Source: Candidatus Saccharibacteria bacterium RIFCSPHIGHO2_02_FULL_47_12 (GTDB taxonomy: Bacteria; Patescibacteriota; Saccharimonadia; Saccharimonadales; JANWIN01). Taken from it: DNA of 13,159 bases. The notes under the pieces are model-generated. The model worked only from the letters and a program-made list of their open reading frames with translations. It made no database searches and had not been told where the DNA came from. The stretch lies in contig MGCP01000046.1 of assembly GCA_001790455.1 (NCBI GenBank), positions 1 to 13,159 on the forward strand. The letters run 5' to 3'. Below, piece after piece: positions 1-7,869 of this stretch. How positions within the stretch are numbered: the first letter of the stretch is position 1; every line of letters starts with the position of its first letter. The position numbers were made by a program, and so were the translations under genes.

Positions 1-2469
1 CAGCCTGTCCTTTTGTTCATTACTTGCATCAACAAGTCGTGCCAGTAACATTACGATGTAATTTACATTGATTTCATCACGACGAATGAGCTCCAACTCA
101 AAATCAACGTCCTCAAGGATTGATACCTTTTCCTTCTCATGATCAGAAAGTACCTTATCGTATATATCCAAATATTTGCTTTTGTAATCTTCAAATGTTT
201 GCTCACGCATGTCTGTGTGATCAAATTCAAAATCCGCAAACGACAAAAGGATGTTCTTGATACGAAGTAATTCCCTAAAGTTTCTTACAAACACTAGTTC
301 CTGTTCTTCGCCGTACAAAATATCAACATCAGCGGGAGTGGGAACCAGTTTTTGTAGCTCTATCTGTGCTTGGTCAAACATCTTCAGATATTCCTCGTAG
401 GGTTTCATAAAGATTATTTCTTGAGCGTTCTTGTTGGCAAATAGCGCAATGGCATCGTCTGTAGCTTTCTTCAGATTGCGGAAGACTACAATGTTGCCTT
501 GGCTTTTACGTTCGTTCAGTATGCGGTTTGTGCGCGAATATGCCTGCAAAAGGCCGTGGTAGCGGAGATTTTTGTCTACATACAGCGTGTTGAGGCTTGG
601 GCTGTCAAAGCCAGTCAAGAACATGTTTACTACCAGCAATATATCAATATCGCGTTTACGTACCCGCTCAGCAATGTCACGGTAGTAATTGTAAAAACTT
701 TTACTGTCTTTAGTTGTGTAGTTTGTCCCAAAAAGTTTGTTGTAGTCAGCTATATAGCCCTCTAGCTTGTCTCTCGAGTGTTGGTTGATTTTGTTAAAAA
801 TATCCAGCTGTATTTCTTCATCTAGCAGCCCGTCGGCATTTTTGTCTTCCTCGTTGGCGGCATAGGTAAATATGGTGGCTATTTTGAGTCCGTGTTCTCG
901 GCTTTTGAAAATCTCGTAGTACTTGGTTAGTACATCAATGCTACTGACTGCAAATATGGCGTTAAAATCACGCGAATGAGTTTTTCGGTCGTGGTTGGCA
1001 ATTATGTAGTCTACTATCTTCTCTAGCCTTTGCGGCGACTCCATCAACTCTTTAGTGTCTATGCCCTCAACTTCTATGTCTACATTGTTCATGCTGCCTT
1101 GCTTTTCGCGGTAGCGCCCCACGTATTCCACAGCAAATTTCAGCACGTTTACGTCGCTAATCGCGTCTGTTATGACGTATTTGTGCAAACACTCACCAAA
1201 TAGGTTGGCCGTAGTGCGTTTGTAGCCGGTAGATCCACTGGCATTGTCCTTAAAGATTGGCGTACCAGTAAACCCAAACAACTGGTGGTTAGTGAAATAC
1301 TGTGTAATTTTTTGATGCGTTTCACCAAACTGGCTGCGGTGGCATTCATCAAAGATAAATATCATTCGTTTGTTGCGCAGTTTGTCCATTTCTTTTTTGT
1401 GATTTTCGTGGCTTATCGCGTTATTAAGCTTCTGGATTGTCGTTACTATTAGCGGCGTATCATCACCAAACTGCTTCACCAGCATCTTAGTATTGTCAGT
1501 TTGGTCCACGCTGTTTTCTTTAAAGGCATTGAACTCTCGAATGGTTTGGGTGTCTAGGTCGTTTCGGTCCACCACAAACACTACTTTGTAGATGTCTTCT
1601 AACTCTGTAATTATCTGGCTGGCTTTGAACGATGTTAGGGTTTTGCCGCTACCAGTTGTGTGCCAGATATAGCCATTTTTATTGTGATTGTTTTTCACTT
1701 TTTCTATGATCGCTTCTACGGCGTAGTACTGATATGGCCGTAGCACAACCAATGTCTTGTCTTGCTTTAGCACCATGTAGCGGGCAATCATCTTAGACAC
1801 GTGGCATTTATCTAGAAACACTTTTGTAAAATCTTCTAGTTTGGTGATTTTAATGTTTTCTTTATCTGCCCAAAAGCTGGTGAACTTGAACGATGATGAT
1901 TTGTCGTTAGCATAGCCAACTGTGTTGGAATAATATTTGGTGTTTACGCCATTGCTGATGATAAATAGTTGTATGTATTGGAATAGCCCGTGGCTAGATG
2001 CATAAGAATGTTTACGGTACCTGTTTACCTGATTAAAAGCTTCTTTTAGCTCCAGCCCCCTACGTTTTAGCTCTATTTGCACCAGTGGCAAGCCGTTTAT
2101 CAGGATGGTTACGTCGTAACGATTTTTGTAACTGCCTTCATTCGTAACCTGATTAGTCACTTGGAACTGGTTTTGGCACCACTCACGCGAGTTAAAGAAT
2201 TCTATATACGCACTGGTGCCATCGTCTCGCACCAGGTGCATTTTGTCACGCAGTATTTTCGCCCGGTCAAATATATTGCCTTTGTTTAGATGGTTCAGAA
2301 CTCGGCCAAATTCATTGTCTGTCAGTGCTATATTATTATGCTTTTCCAGTTGGATTTTGAGGTTGGCTAGCAAATCTTTTTCATCGGCAATCTTAACCCT
2401 CTCATACTTCATCTCTTGAAGTTGAGCGATCAAATTATCTTCTAGTGCTTGCTCCGATTGGGATGTCAT
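1..2469 (-). CDS. hsdR: Type I restriction enzyme R subunit HsdR (3' end beyond window)
   Basis: Motor and nuclease subunit of a type I restriction-modification complex. It cuts DNA after ATP-driven translocation when the HsdS-recognised site is unmethylated. I translated 823 codons from ATG at 2469 and the frame is still open at base 1, so the C-terminus is missing (the family is usually about 1000 residues). The N-terminal PD-(D/E)xK nuclease is visible as D119 and E133-x-K135 (in QIELKRRG). Helicase motifs follow: Walker A TTGSGKT at 271-277, DECH at 374-377, TGTP at about 401-404, and a later QAYSRTNR motif VI. The start ATG overlaps the TGA stop of the OLD-like gene (ATGA, 4 nt), which implies translational coupling. 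It is the last visible gene of the operon. No frameshift or lost catalytic residue is seen, so it looks functional as far as visible. Confidence 0.95.
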   Translation of the reverse strand, partial: MTSQSEQALEDNLIAQLQEMKYERVKIADEKDLLANLKIQLEKHNNIALTDNEFGRVLNHLNKGNIFDRAKILRDKMHLVRDDGTSAYIEFFNSREWCQNQFQVTNQVTNEGSYKNRYDVTILINGLPLVQIELKRRGLELKEAFNQVNRYRKHSYASSHGLFQYIQLFIISNGVNTKYYSNTVGYANDKSSSFKFTSFWADKENIKITKLEDFTKVFLDKCHVSKMIARYMVLKQDKTLVVLRPYQYYAVEAIIEKVKNNHNKNGYIWHTTGSGKTLTSFKASQIITELEDIYKVVFVVDRNDLDTQTIREFNAFKENSVDQTDNTKMLVKQFGDDTPLIVTTIQKLNNAISHENHKKEMDKLRNKRMIFIFDECHRSQFGETHQKITQYFTNHQLFGFTGTPIFKDNASGSTGYKRTTANLFGECLHKYVITDAISDVNVLKFAVEYVGRYREKQGSMNNVDIEVEGIDTKELMESPQRLEKIVDYIIANHDRKTHSRDFNAIFAVSSIDVLTKYYEIFKSREHGLKIATIFTYAANEEDKNADGLLDEEIQLDIFNKINQHSRDKLEGYIADYNKLFGTNYTTKDSKSFYNYYRDIAERVRKRDIDILLVVNMFLTGFDSPSLNTLYVDKNLRYHGLLQAYSRTNRILNERKSQGNIVVFRNLKKATDDAIALFANKNAQEIIFMKPYEEYLKMFDQAQIELQKLVPTPADVDILYGEEQELVFVRNFRELLRIKNILLSFADFEFDHTDMREQTFEDYKSKYLDIYDKVLSDHEKEKVSILEDVDFELELIRRDEINVNYIVMLLARLVDASNEQKDRL

Positions 2470-3899
2470 ACATCACCCCACACATAGTCGACTATTTCTT
2501 TTCCTAGAAATTCAGCAAGCTCTCCTTCTGGCTTGCTGTTGCCCATAAATTTCCCCAGGACCACTCTCCAATCTCTGGATGTATTATGCTCATCAATCCT
2601 AGAATGAATTTTTTTGATCAGGTCTTTGGGTATCTTAGTACTCTTTTTGTCCTTCATCAATGCGTCTAGTACACCTTTTTCTTCTGTGATGGCAGTTTTT
2701 TTCATCTCAGCGAGTTCTGCATTAATATCTATGCCTTGTTTAATGTATCCTAGCACCTCATTTGTTAAGATTAAGTTTTCCAACCCGTAGCATTGTAGAC
2801 GTGCAAAGGGTAGCTGACTTCCTTTATTATTTACTGCATCGCCTTTGTCGTCACCATCAAGCACCGTGATGCCAACGACCTCACGGATGTCGAGAATTAC
2901 CTTTAGTATTTTTTCGGCATTGCTCTTGTATTTATATATATCGCTACCATTTGCTTGAATTATTGAAGCATCTTTGAAATTTGGCACTCTACAAGCCTGA
3001 TTCCAGACTAGGAAATCATCATTTCCCTCAACTATTATGATTTTTCTTTTTAAGATGACCGCAAGCCCTAGATCGACATTGAGCAAGTTACTGAACACTG
3101 CATTTTGATCTTTTTTAACTGCAGTAATTTCAGAGTCGTCTGGATCAAAACAAAAAATTCCAACATCTTCTGATAGGCTTAGTAAACTAGCGATCAGTGC
3201 TGGACTGTGCGTTGCAATAACAATTTGAATGTCAAAATTACCGATGATCTCTGAAATAAAAATTGCAAATCGATTCTGAAGATCAATGTGAAGGTGTGCA
3301 TCTGGCTCGTCAATTAGCAATGTTTTTTCTTGTTTACTCCAGAGTACCCCTTGTGTGATTATGTCTGCAGCAAGTGATAATGCCTCTGCTTGGCCAGATG
3401 AAAGTTCATTTACGCCATTAACTTTAGTATCCTGATTATTAATACTCCTGTGTATCTCTAATTGGTGTGGAGGATCAGAGCCAAAGTTTACTTTGAATTC
3501 TGGTAAAAAAGTCCTAAATAAATTTGTAATTTCTTCTGAGTTAATATCATTTGCCTGTAAGCCTTTAATAGCCTTGTAGCCCTGAGTATTCAATATGTTG
3601 GCTGCTCTTGATATAGCTCTATTTCTATAGTTGTTATCTGAACTTGTTGTTCGTGCATTCTTTTTTTCTTGCGGGTGAAGTTCTTGATCTGCATAGCTAG
3701 AGCCATAAACGATATCTCCTCCTCTTTCGGGAAGGACAAGGTGATATATCTCTGCACCTGACTGGTAAAGATTCCTGAGGAAGCTACTTTTACCACTACC
3801 GTTTTTGCCGAACAGAATGTTGAGCTGCTGTAGCCCCTTTAATTTCAGTTGCTTAACTCCATCGTGTGTCTGTCGAACAGCTTCTACTTCAGTCTTCAT
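2466..3899 (-). CDS. OLD-like ABC-class ATPase with C-terminal Toprim-like nuclease domain
   Basis: A 477-aa AAA/ABC-type ATPase. Visible motifs are Walker A GKNGSGKSS (31-39), ABC signature LSSGQ (166-170), Walker B LLIDEPDAHLH (194-204) and H-loop ATHSP (229-233). After the ATPase comes a Toprim-like pattern: IIIVEGNDD with E291, then VLDGDDKGD with a D-x-D at 348-350. This order matches OLD-family (overcoming lysogenization defect) nucleases; the alternative is an ATPase fused to a DUF4435-type domain, a Toprim relative. OLD-like proteins are known in phage defence (for example GajA of Gabija), and similar ATPase genes are known as riders in type I R-M loci. The ATG overlaps the hsdS stop by 4 nt and the TGA overlaps the hsdR start by 4 nt, so it is wired between specificity and restriction subunits. 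DNA cleavage is inferred from the motifs. Its target is unknown. Confidence 0.85.
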   Translation of the reverse strand: MKTEVEAVRQTHDGVKQLKLKGLQQLNILFGKNGSGKSSFLRNLYQSGAEIYHLVLPERGGDIVYGSSYADQELHPQEKKNARTTSSDNNYRNRAISRAANILNTQGYKAIKGLQANDINSEEITNLFRTFLPEFKVNFGSDPPHQLEIHRSINNQDTKVNGVNELSSGQAEALSLAADIITQGVLWSKQEKTLLIDEPDAHLHIDLQNRFAIFISEIIGNFDIQIVIATHSPALIASLLSLSEDVGIFCFDPDDSEITAVKKDQNAVFSNLLNVDLGLAVILKRKIIIVEGNDDFLVWNQACRVPNFKDASIIQANGSDIYKYKSNAEKILKVILDIREVVGITVLDGDDKGDAVNNKGSQLPFARLQCYGLENLILTNEVLGYIKQGIDINAELAEMKKTAITEEKGVLDALMKDKKSTKIPKDLIKKIHSRIDEHNTSRDWRVVLGKFMGNSKPEGELAEFLGKEIVDYVWGDV

Positions 3900-5167
3900 A
3901 CGAACATCTGCTGGAGGAGGGCTTTTTTGAATTGCTTGGCTTGCTCCAGCTCCCTTTCCGTAAAATCAATCTTATCGTCCAAAGTGCTCAGAAAATCGGC
4001 AATTTTTTGCTGTTCTTCTTCGCATGGCAAAGATACTACTGCCTTCAGGAATCCATTCTTTGAAATGTTATAGCGTGTACTACCTTGGGCAAGTTTATGC
4101 ATTATTCCTCTGAATTTTTCGCCTCGAAACAAAAACTGTGCAAACTCTGGCACTAAATTTTTTAGATTATTTGGACGAAAACCAAAACAAAAACTATTTA
4201 AATAAACATTTTGCACTTCCTCCATCATAACCGAAGCAAATCCTACTTCATCTGGCGTTTCCGACGAGGTAGTAAAAAGTATGTCGCCCCAAATTACTGT
4301 ATTTTGGTTCTCTTGGCTACTTACAGATACTAAGCCAAACTTTGATGTATCAATTGTTGAATTATCGAAAATCTGTTTATAGGTTATGTAGGTTTGTCCA
4401 GACCCAAAATCATCAGCTGTCTTTCCCTTTAAGCCATTATACGTTTTGCCCACTTCATTTAGGCTTTTCTCATGCCAGGCGGGATAGTCTTTATTGTTTC
4501 CGTCTTTGAAGCGTTTCTCTTGGCTAAAGATTTTTTGCATGATGCCTTTTTTGTATTTATCTAGCAGCTCTTTTTTACTTTGCAGTGCGGAAATCTTATC
4601 GTCCACAACCCCCAAAAACCCTGCAATTTTCTTTTGCTCTTCCAGTACAGGTGCGTATATTTTTGCGTTTAGCACGTCACCCTTAGTAATGTTTTTCATT
4701 GAATTGCTCGTACCTGTCGCAAGTACGCTAAGACGAGCTCGCATTTTTCTGCCCCCCAGTTTTAGTGCAATCCAATTTGGTGATGCGCTGTCTTCAACTT
4801 TTGCAGCCCAAAGTCTGTCTGGTAGAAAAATATCATCGTTTGATTCATACACCAATGCATTAGCGCCTACTAGTAGGGGAGTATTCATTCGGCTGATAAC
4901 TATAGTGTCCTTCTTTAAGGATTCTTTCAGCCTATCAATCTCGACTTTGTTTGTAACAACTTTATTCTCTCCGGCGTCAAAAACACCCCTAGTAACGCAG
5001 CTTGTTTTTAGAATCGCTTTTTCATGACTTTTTGCCGATCTATCTTCAGAATTCACACTAACACCAGCGTCAAGTCTTGCAATAAGATCACCGAGCTTTT
5101 TTTCTTGCCACTCACCACTAAACTCCCGAAACCGCAACCTCGGCACTTTTCTAGTTTTAGTTTGCAT
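3896..5167 (-). CDS. hsdS: Type I R-M specificity subunit HsdS
   Basis: DNA-recognition subunit that joins HsdM and HsdR and sets the bipartite target sequence. It has the canonical layout: N-terminal target recognition domain opening with RLRFREFSGEW (about 10-170), a central conserved region (EEQKKIAGFLGVVDDKI through MQKIFSQ, about 176-216), a second recognition domain beginning near YPAWHEKSL (about 225-370), and a C-terminal conserved repeat (EEEQQKIADFLSTLDDKI through LLQQMFV). The two conserved regions resemble each other, as expected from the family's internal duplication. I chose ATG at 5167, which overlaps the 82-aa gene by 11 nt. A GTG at 5182 in the same frame would add five residues (MRQRV) and cannot be excluded. 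Both recognition domains are intact. The actual target cannot be read from sequence alone. Confidence 0.93.
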   Translation of the reverse strand: MQTKTRKVPRLRFREFSGEWQEKKLGDLIARLDAGVSVNSEDRSAKSHEKAILKTSCVTRGVFDAGENKVVTNKVEIDRLKESLKKDTIVISRMNTPLLVGANALVYESNDDIFLPDRLWAAKVEDSASPNWIALKLGGRKMRARLSVLATGTSNSMKNITKGDVLNAKIYAPVLEEQKKIAGFLGVVDDKISALQSKKELLDKYKKGIMQKIFSQEKRFKDGNNKDYPAWHEKSLNEVGKTYNGLKGKTADDFGSGQTYITYKQIFDNSTIDTSKFGLVSVSSQENQNTVIWGDILFTTSSETPDEVGFASVMMEEVQNVYLNSFCFGFRPNNLKNLVPEFAQFLFRGEKFRGIMHKLAQGSTRYNISKNGFLKAVVSLPCEEEQQKIADFLSTLDDKIDFTERELEQAKQFKKALLQQMFV

Positions 5168-5405
5168 CACTCTCTGCCTCACCTTGACCAGTCGGAGTCA
5201 TTAAGTTAGTTTGTTTTACATTAGCTGAATTTATTGAGATGTTGGAGTTATGTATACCCCTGATGTTTAGACTGTCTTGCTTTCGGAATTCCAACTCTTG
5301 CTTGGCTTTGTGATAAATTGACGACGGGACGTGTTGATTATCAATACTTGCTCGCATTATGTCTCTCAATTCTTCGTCTGTTTTGTTTTTGAGATCCTCG
5401 TTCAT
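5157..5405 (-). CDS. 82-aa protein with C-terminal NSNI motif, unknown function
   Basis: Small protein I do not recognise. Residues 1-45 are charged and predicted helical (EELRDIMRAS, SSIYHKAKQELEFRKQ). Residues 51-66 carry IHNSNISINSANVKQ, which matches a stretch of the upstream 171-aa protein (positions 102-116) in the pattern I-x-NSNI-xxx-S-x-NV-x-Q. The tail (TPTGQGEAESDAN) looks disordered and acidic. No signal peptide or membrane segment is seen. The ATG overlaps the upstream gene's TGA (ATGA) and the 3' end overlaps hsdS, so it is coupled on both sides. The shared motif and adjacency suggest that the two small proteins bind each other or a common partner, perhaps HsdS or Fic. That is inference. 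It is a real gene judging by coupling and motif conservation. Confidence 0.75.
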   Translation of the reverse strand: MNEDLKNKTDEELRDIMRASIDNQHVPSSIYHKAKQELEFRKQDSLNIRGIHNSNISINSANVKQTNLMTPTGQGEAESDAN

Positions 5406-5917
5406 TGTAAAAGCGCTCCTGTAGCAATCGCTATGGCTACATCAACGGACCTATCTGTAATATATCCAAATGCTTTTTTCATAGCCGAACTATCTTTCTT
5501 TGCAACAGCCTCCTGCAGCTCCTTGTACTTTTCCTGAATGTCTTTCGGTTGATCTGCAATTTTTATGTTTTGACTTACGTTTTGTGATTGATGAGCAATA
5601 TTTGAGTTAGTGATGTTGTTGAACGATGTTAGGCTTGCAGCTGTATTGGCAATATAGTTCTTTCCTAGAGCAGTTAATTGATATGCTTCGTAATCAATGG
5701 AAGTATCCCCAATTGAAGCGAGGATTGCCTTGATATCTTTTACGTATCCTCGTTTTTTTAGTAGCGCAATAGCTGCCCCAAGCCTGTGGGAGCCCTTGCC
5801 AAATTCATCTTCTAAATCACTTTTTGCACGAAATCTACCGGTTTGATCGGTTCCACGATTTGGCTCGTTAATCATGCGCAAAACAGCTTCTTCATATTCT
5901 GGTAATGGGTCTGACAT
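5402..5917 (-). CDS. 171-aa protein: winged-helix-like N-terminus plus NSNI motif
   Basis: Unrecognised protein in three parts. Residues 5-90 look like a winged helix: helices around EEAVLRMI and SDLEDEFG, a recognition-like helix HRLGAAIALLKKRGYV, then a wing and LTALGKNYIA. Residues 102-118 hold ITNSNIAHQSQNVSQNI, a short Asn-rich stretch shared with the next protein. Residues 124-171 are a helical tail (IQEKYKELQEAVAKKDSSAMKKAFGYI) ending in a hydrophobic segment, VDVAIAIATGALL. It starts 17 nt after the fic stop without a clear Shine-Dalgarno, so translation probably depends on coupling. Its stop overlaps the next ATG by 4 nt. It could be a DNA-binding regulator of the locus or an adaptor with a small protein-interaction motif. 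No catalytic residues are evident, and function is unknown. Confidence 0.75.
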   Translation of the reverse strand: MSDPLPEYEEAVLRMINEPNRGTDQTGRFRAKSDLEDEFGKGSHRLGAAIALLKKRGYVKDIKAILASIGDTSIDYEAYQLTALGKNYIANTAASLTSFNNITNSNIAHQSQNVSQNIKIADQPKDIQEKYKELQEAVAKKDSSAMKKAFGYITDRSVDVAIAIATGALLQ

Positions 5918-5920
5918 AAT

Positions 5921-5950
5921 CTAAACCGGCGAATCTACGCCGCCTCCTCC
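5921..5950 (-). repeat. Copy 3 of hsdM-3'-end-like boundary repeat
   Basis: Degenerate copy spanning the fic stop codon. On the minus strand it holds ATTCGCCGGTTT, against ATTCGCCGTTTT in the copy after the NYN gene, preceded by GGGGAG and a GC-rich stretch. Read one frame off Fic it encodes GVDSPV-stop, resembling GINSPF-stop in copy 2. It is the weakest of the three copies. Confidence 0.4.
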
Positions 5951-7110
5951 CCTTTATCACTATCGGAGAATAGACGTATGTATGACTCATAGATAAATAT
6001 CCTGTTGCGAGAAAATCCGGTAATTTCCTTTAGAATACCGATCTGCTGCATATCTGAGACTAGAGCATTTGCGGTTGGTGCGGTAACGGCCAGTTCCTTG
6101 GCAACGTCGGCAACTGTAATGACAGGGTCCGTGTATAGATAATTTAAAAGCCTACCAGCTCTTTGGGCACGTTTACCAAGTCCCAGTATGGCAAGGTGGT
6201 CGTTTTCCTTTAGCTGAATGATTGCCTGAAGGGTATCCACCGCTTTCTGGGCGGTTTCGCTAACTCCAACCAGAAAAAACTTGAGCCACTGCTCTAGATC
6301 ATTTTTTGAACGCACAATGTCTAGTGCATCGTAATACGCTTGCCTATGTTTTTCGAAAAATTGGGACAAATACAGCACCGGCTTATCTAGCATTTTTTGA
6401 TCAATAAGATAAAGAATAATAAGTAAACGTCCTATTCGTCCGTTGCCATCAAGATAAGGATGTATGGTTTCAAACTGGTAGTGGGCAATACCTGCCTTTA
6501 TCAGTAACGGCAGTGTGGAATCGTCATCGTTTAAAAACTTTTCCAAATCAGTCAGCAACTCCGGCACATGATGGTAGTCGGGCGGGATAAAGCGTGCGTC
6601 TTTTAGCGTGGCACCACCTATCCAGTTCTGAGACTTCCTAATCGAGCCAGGCTGTTTGCCTGAGCCACGCACACCCGTAAGCAAAATTTTGTGCGTTGCA
6701 TTTAAAAGCCTCGTTGATACAGGCAGGGTTTTTAACTGTTCAATAGCAAAGCCCATTGCTCTTATATAGTTCTGGACCTCTCGCCAATCGTTTCTTCGTT
6801 CTGGGACTATATCTTCCTCGCGCATTAGCGCTTCGTCTATACTTGTATGAGTACCTTCAATTTTATTTGAAGCAGTCGCTTCTTTGGTTTCATGCATATG
6901 TATAAAGAAGTCAATGTCAGGCACAAAACGAGCATAAGCGTTAAGTTCCCCAAGCTTATGAGTTGCTTCTTCTAATAGTCGTGCCAGTTTTGGATCGTTA
7001 GCAACAAAATTCCTTGGTGCCCAAGAAGGCAAAAAGTAGCCATATGCATAGCCCTTGTCCGCATGCGCTTTCCTGATTACTCCTGCAATGTAAGTGTCCC
7101 TATGTGCCAT
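5935..7110 (-). CDS. Fic-domain protein AMP-transferase with C-terminal winged helix
   Basis: 391-aa Fic protein. The catalytic motif HPYLDGNGRIGR (217-228) matches HxFx(D/E)GNGRxxR with all key residues: catalytic H217, metal-binding D221 and phosphate-binding R225/R228. Fic enzymes typically transfer AMP from ATP to a protein hydroxyl. An autoinhibitory motif of the (S/T)xxxE(G/N) type is present N-terminally as S81-NKI-E85-G86, so this is a class II self-inhibited enzyme. Residues about 305-380 look like a winged helix (RAGRLLNYL, VTVADVAKELAVTAPTANALVSDMQ), a common layout of Fic-HTH proteins. It has its own consensus-like promoter, overlaid by repeated half-sites, so autoregulation through the winged helix is likely (inferred). 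The start ATG at 7110 gives the family N-terminus. The position inside an hsd operon is unusual. The substrate is unknown. Confidence 0.93.
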   Translation of the reverse strand: MAHRDTYIAGVIRKAHADKGYAYGYFLPSWAPRNFVANDPKLARLLEEATHKLGELNAYARFVPDIDFFIHMHETKEATASNKIEGTHTSIDEALMREEDIVPERRNDWREVQNYIRAMGFAIEQLKTLPVSTRLLNATHKILLTGVRGSGKQPGSIRKSQNWIGGATLKDARFIPPDYHHVPELLTDLEKFLNDDDSTLPLLIKAGIAHYQFETIHPYLDGNGRIGRLLIILYLIDQKMLDKPVLYLSQFFEKHRQAYYDALDIVRSKNDLEQWLKFFLVGVSETAQKAVDTLQAIIQLKENDHLAILGLGKRAQRAGRLLNYLYTDPVITVADVAKELAVTAPTANALVSDMQQIGILKEITGFSRNRIFIYESYIRLFSDSDKGEEAA

Positions 7111-7112
7111 AT

Positions 7113-7130
7113 TTCTATTCTTTCATAGAA
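7113..7130. repeat. 6-bp inverted repeat at fic transcription/translation start
   Basis: TTCTAT (7113-7118) and ATAGAA (7125-7130) form a perfect inverted repeat with a 6-nt spacer, lying between the predicted -10 box and the fic ATG. It could be an operator or a hairpin at the extreme 5' end of the transcript. It is short and could be chance in AT-rich DNA. Confidence 0.35.
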
Positions 7131-7158
7131 TTAAACTTATGTAAAGTAGACCCGTCAA
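7130..7158 (-). promoter_or_regulatory. Predicted sigma70-type promoter of fic
   Basis: The minus strand reads TTGACG (-35, 7153-7158), a 17-nt spacer and TTTAAT (-10, 7130-7135), each 5/6 to consensus. Transcription would begin near 7123, giving a 5' leader of about 13 nt before the fic ATG. The -35 box overlaps one of the KTAAAGTW half-sites. Confidence 0.65.
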
Positions 7159-7205
7159 CTTTAATTAAGCAGAAGTTTAGTTAAAGTTAGTGTAGTATAC
7201 TTTAC
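7141..7205. promoter_or_regulatory. Four KTAAAGTW half-sites in two inverted pairs (putative operators)
   Basis: GTAAAGTA (7141-7148) faces AACTTTAA (7157-7164), and TTAAAGTT (7181-7188) faces TACTTTAC (7198-7205). All four are the same octamer core, TAAAGT, in alternating orientation, with 8- and 9-nt gaps inside the pairs. The second pair lies within an imperfect palindrome at 7187-7208 centred on GTATAC. The first pair covers the spacer and -35 of the fic promoter, which fits repressor binding. The Fic C-terminal winged helix or the 171-aa protein are candidate binders (inferred). Confidence 0.55.
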
Positions 7206-7239
7206 TAAGCAATATTTTTACGAAAATACAAGGTTCAAA

Positions 7240-7264
7240 ACGGCGAATTTATGCCGAGCTCCCT
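7240..7264 (-). repeat. Copy 2 of hsdM-3'-end-like boundary repeat
   Basis: The minus strand carries GGAGCTCGGCATA (7250-7262), identical for 13 nt to the hsdM 3' end, followed by AATTCGCCGTTTTGA. In the hsdM register, not used by the NYN gene, it encodes ELGINSPF-stop, like an hsdM C-terminus. It spans the NYN gene stop codon. Offset from copy 1 is 642 bp. Confidence 0.6.
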
Positions 7265-7869
7265 TTTGGTTTATGACTCTTCTGAACGTTGACTTTTTTA
7301 CCCTTTTTTGCTATATTAGAGCTATCACCATTGCCAGATAGGCCTAAGGTTTCGACCGACCGCCGATGCTGGCTTTTTTGATACCTTAACGATTCTCTCA
7401 GTTGGTCGATTCGTACAATATACGAAGAGAATGGCTTTAGTAGCTGGGAGTACTTCGCATTTGGCGTCATAACATGCATGAGTTTGTTTCGTTTTTCTAG
7501 AAAGTCCAACAAACAAGCAAAGTCACCATCACCACTTATAATTACAGCTTTATCGTAATTACTATATTCAATTGCGGCAGCATGAAGCACTAACTCTGCA
7601 TCTACGTTGCCCTTGTACGTTTCCTTACCATTTTCAAAGTAGCGAACCGTTGGTTTAAATACCAATATAAAGCCTGCGCTTTGTAGGTTTGTGTAAAGCT
7701 CCTGATTATTCGCGATTAGACCGATAAACAAAAAAGCTTTTTGAACGTTATATTTGTTCCTTAGGTAAAGTCGCACTTTTCTATAATCTACTTTCCATCC
7801 CAAGGAGCGAACCCCGAGGTTTAGGTTCTGACTGTCAATAAATGCATAATTGTTCGGCTTTTTACTCAT
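7249..7869 (-). CDS. NYN-domain (LabA/DUF88-like) putative RNase
   Basis: 206-aa protein of the NYN (PIN-like) nuclease superfamily. The acidic metal-binding residues are visible in order: D12 in FIDSQNLN, D90 in GNVDAEL, and D114/D116 in IISGDGDFACLL. These are the standard NYN signatures and predict a metal-dependent ribonuclease. Residues about 165-206 form a basic tail (KKGKKVNVQKSHKPKG) likely to bind nucleic acid. The ATG overlaps the hsdM stop by 8 nt, so it is co-translated with hsdM, and the 3' end lies in a boundary repeat. A 137-nt gap with the fic promoter follows. NYN proteins appear in several conflict systems; a role as a back-up RNA-cleaving effector here is inferred. A housekeeping RNA-processing role is the alternative. 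Confidence 0.88.
   Translation of the reverse strand: MSKKPNNYAFIDSQNLNLGVRSLGWKVDYRKVRLYLRNKYNVQKAFLFIGLIANNQELYTNLQSAGFILVFKPTVRYFENGKETYKGNVDAELVLHAAAIEYSNYDKAVIISGDGDFACLLDFLEKRNKLMHVMTPNAKYSQLLKPFSSYIVRIDQLRESLRYQKSQHRRSVETLGLSGNGDSSNIAKKGKKVNVQKSHKPKGSSA

Noticed and set aside
499..765. 88-codon open frame on the plus strand
   Set aside because: It is antisense to hsdR, where the minus strand reads continuous helicase motifs.
4494..5027. 177-codon open frame on the plus strand
   Set aside because: It is antisense to hsdS, whose recognition-domain motifs are clear. It has no recognisable domain and is a shadow frame.
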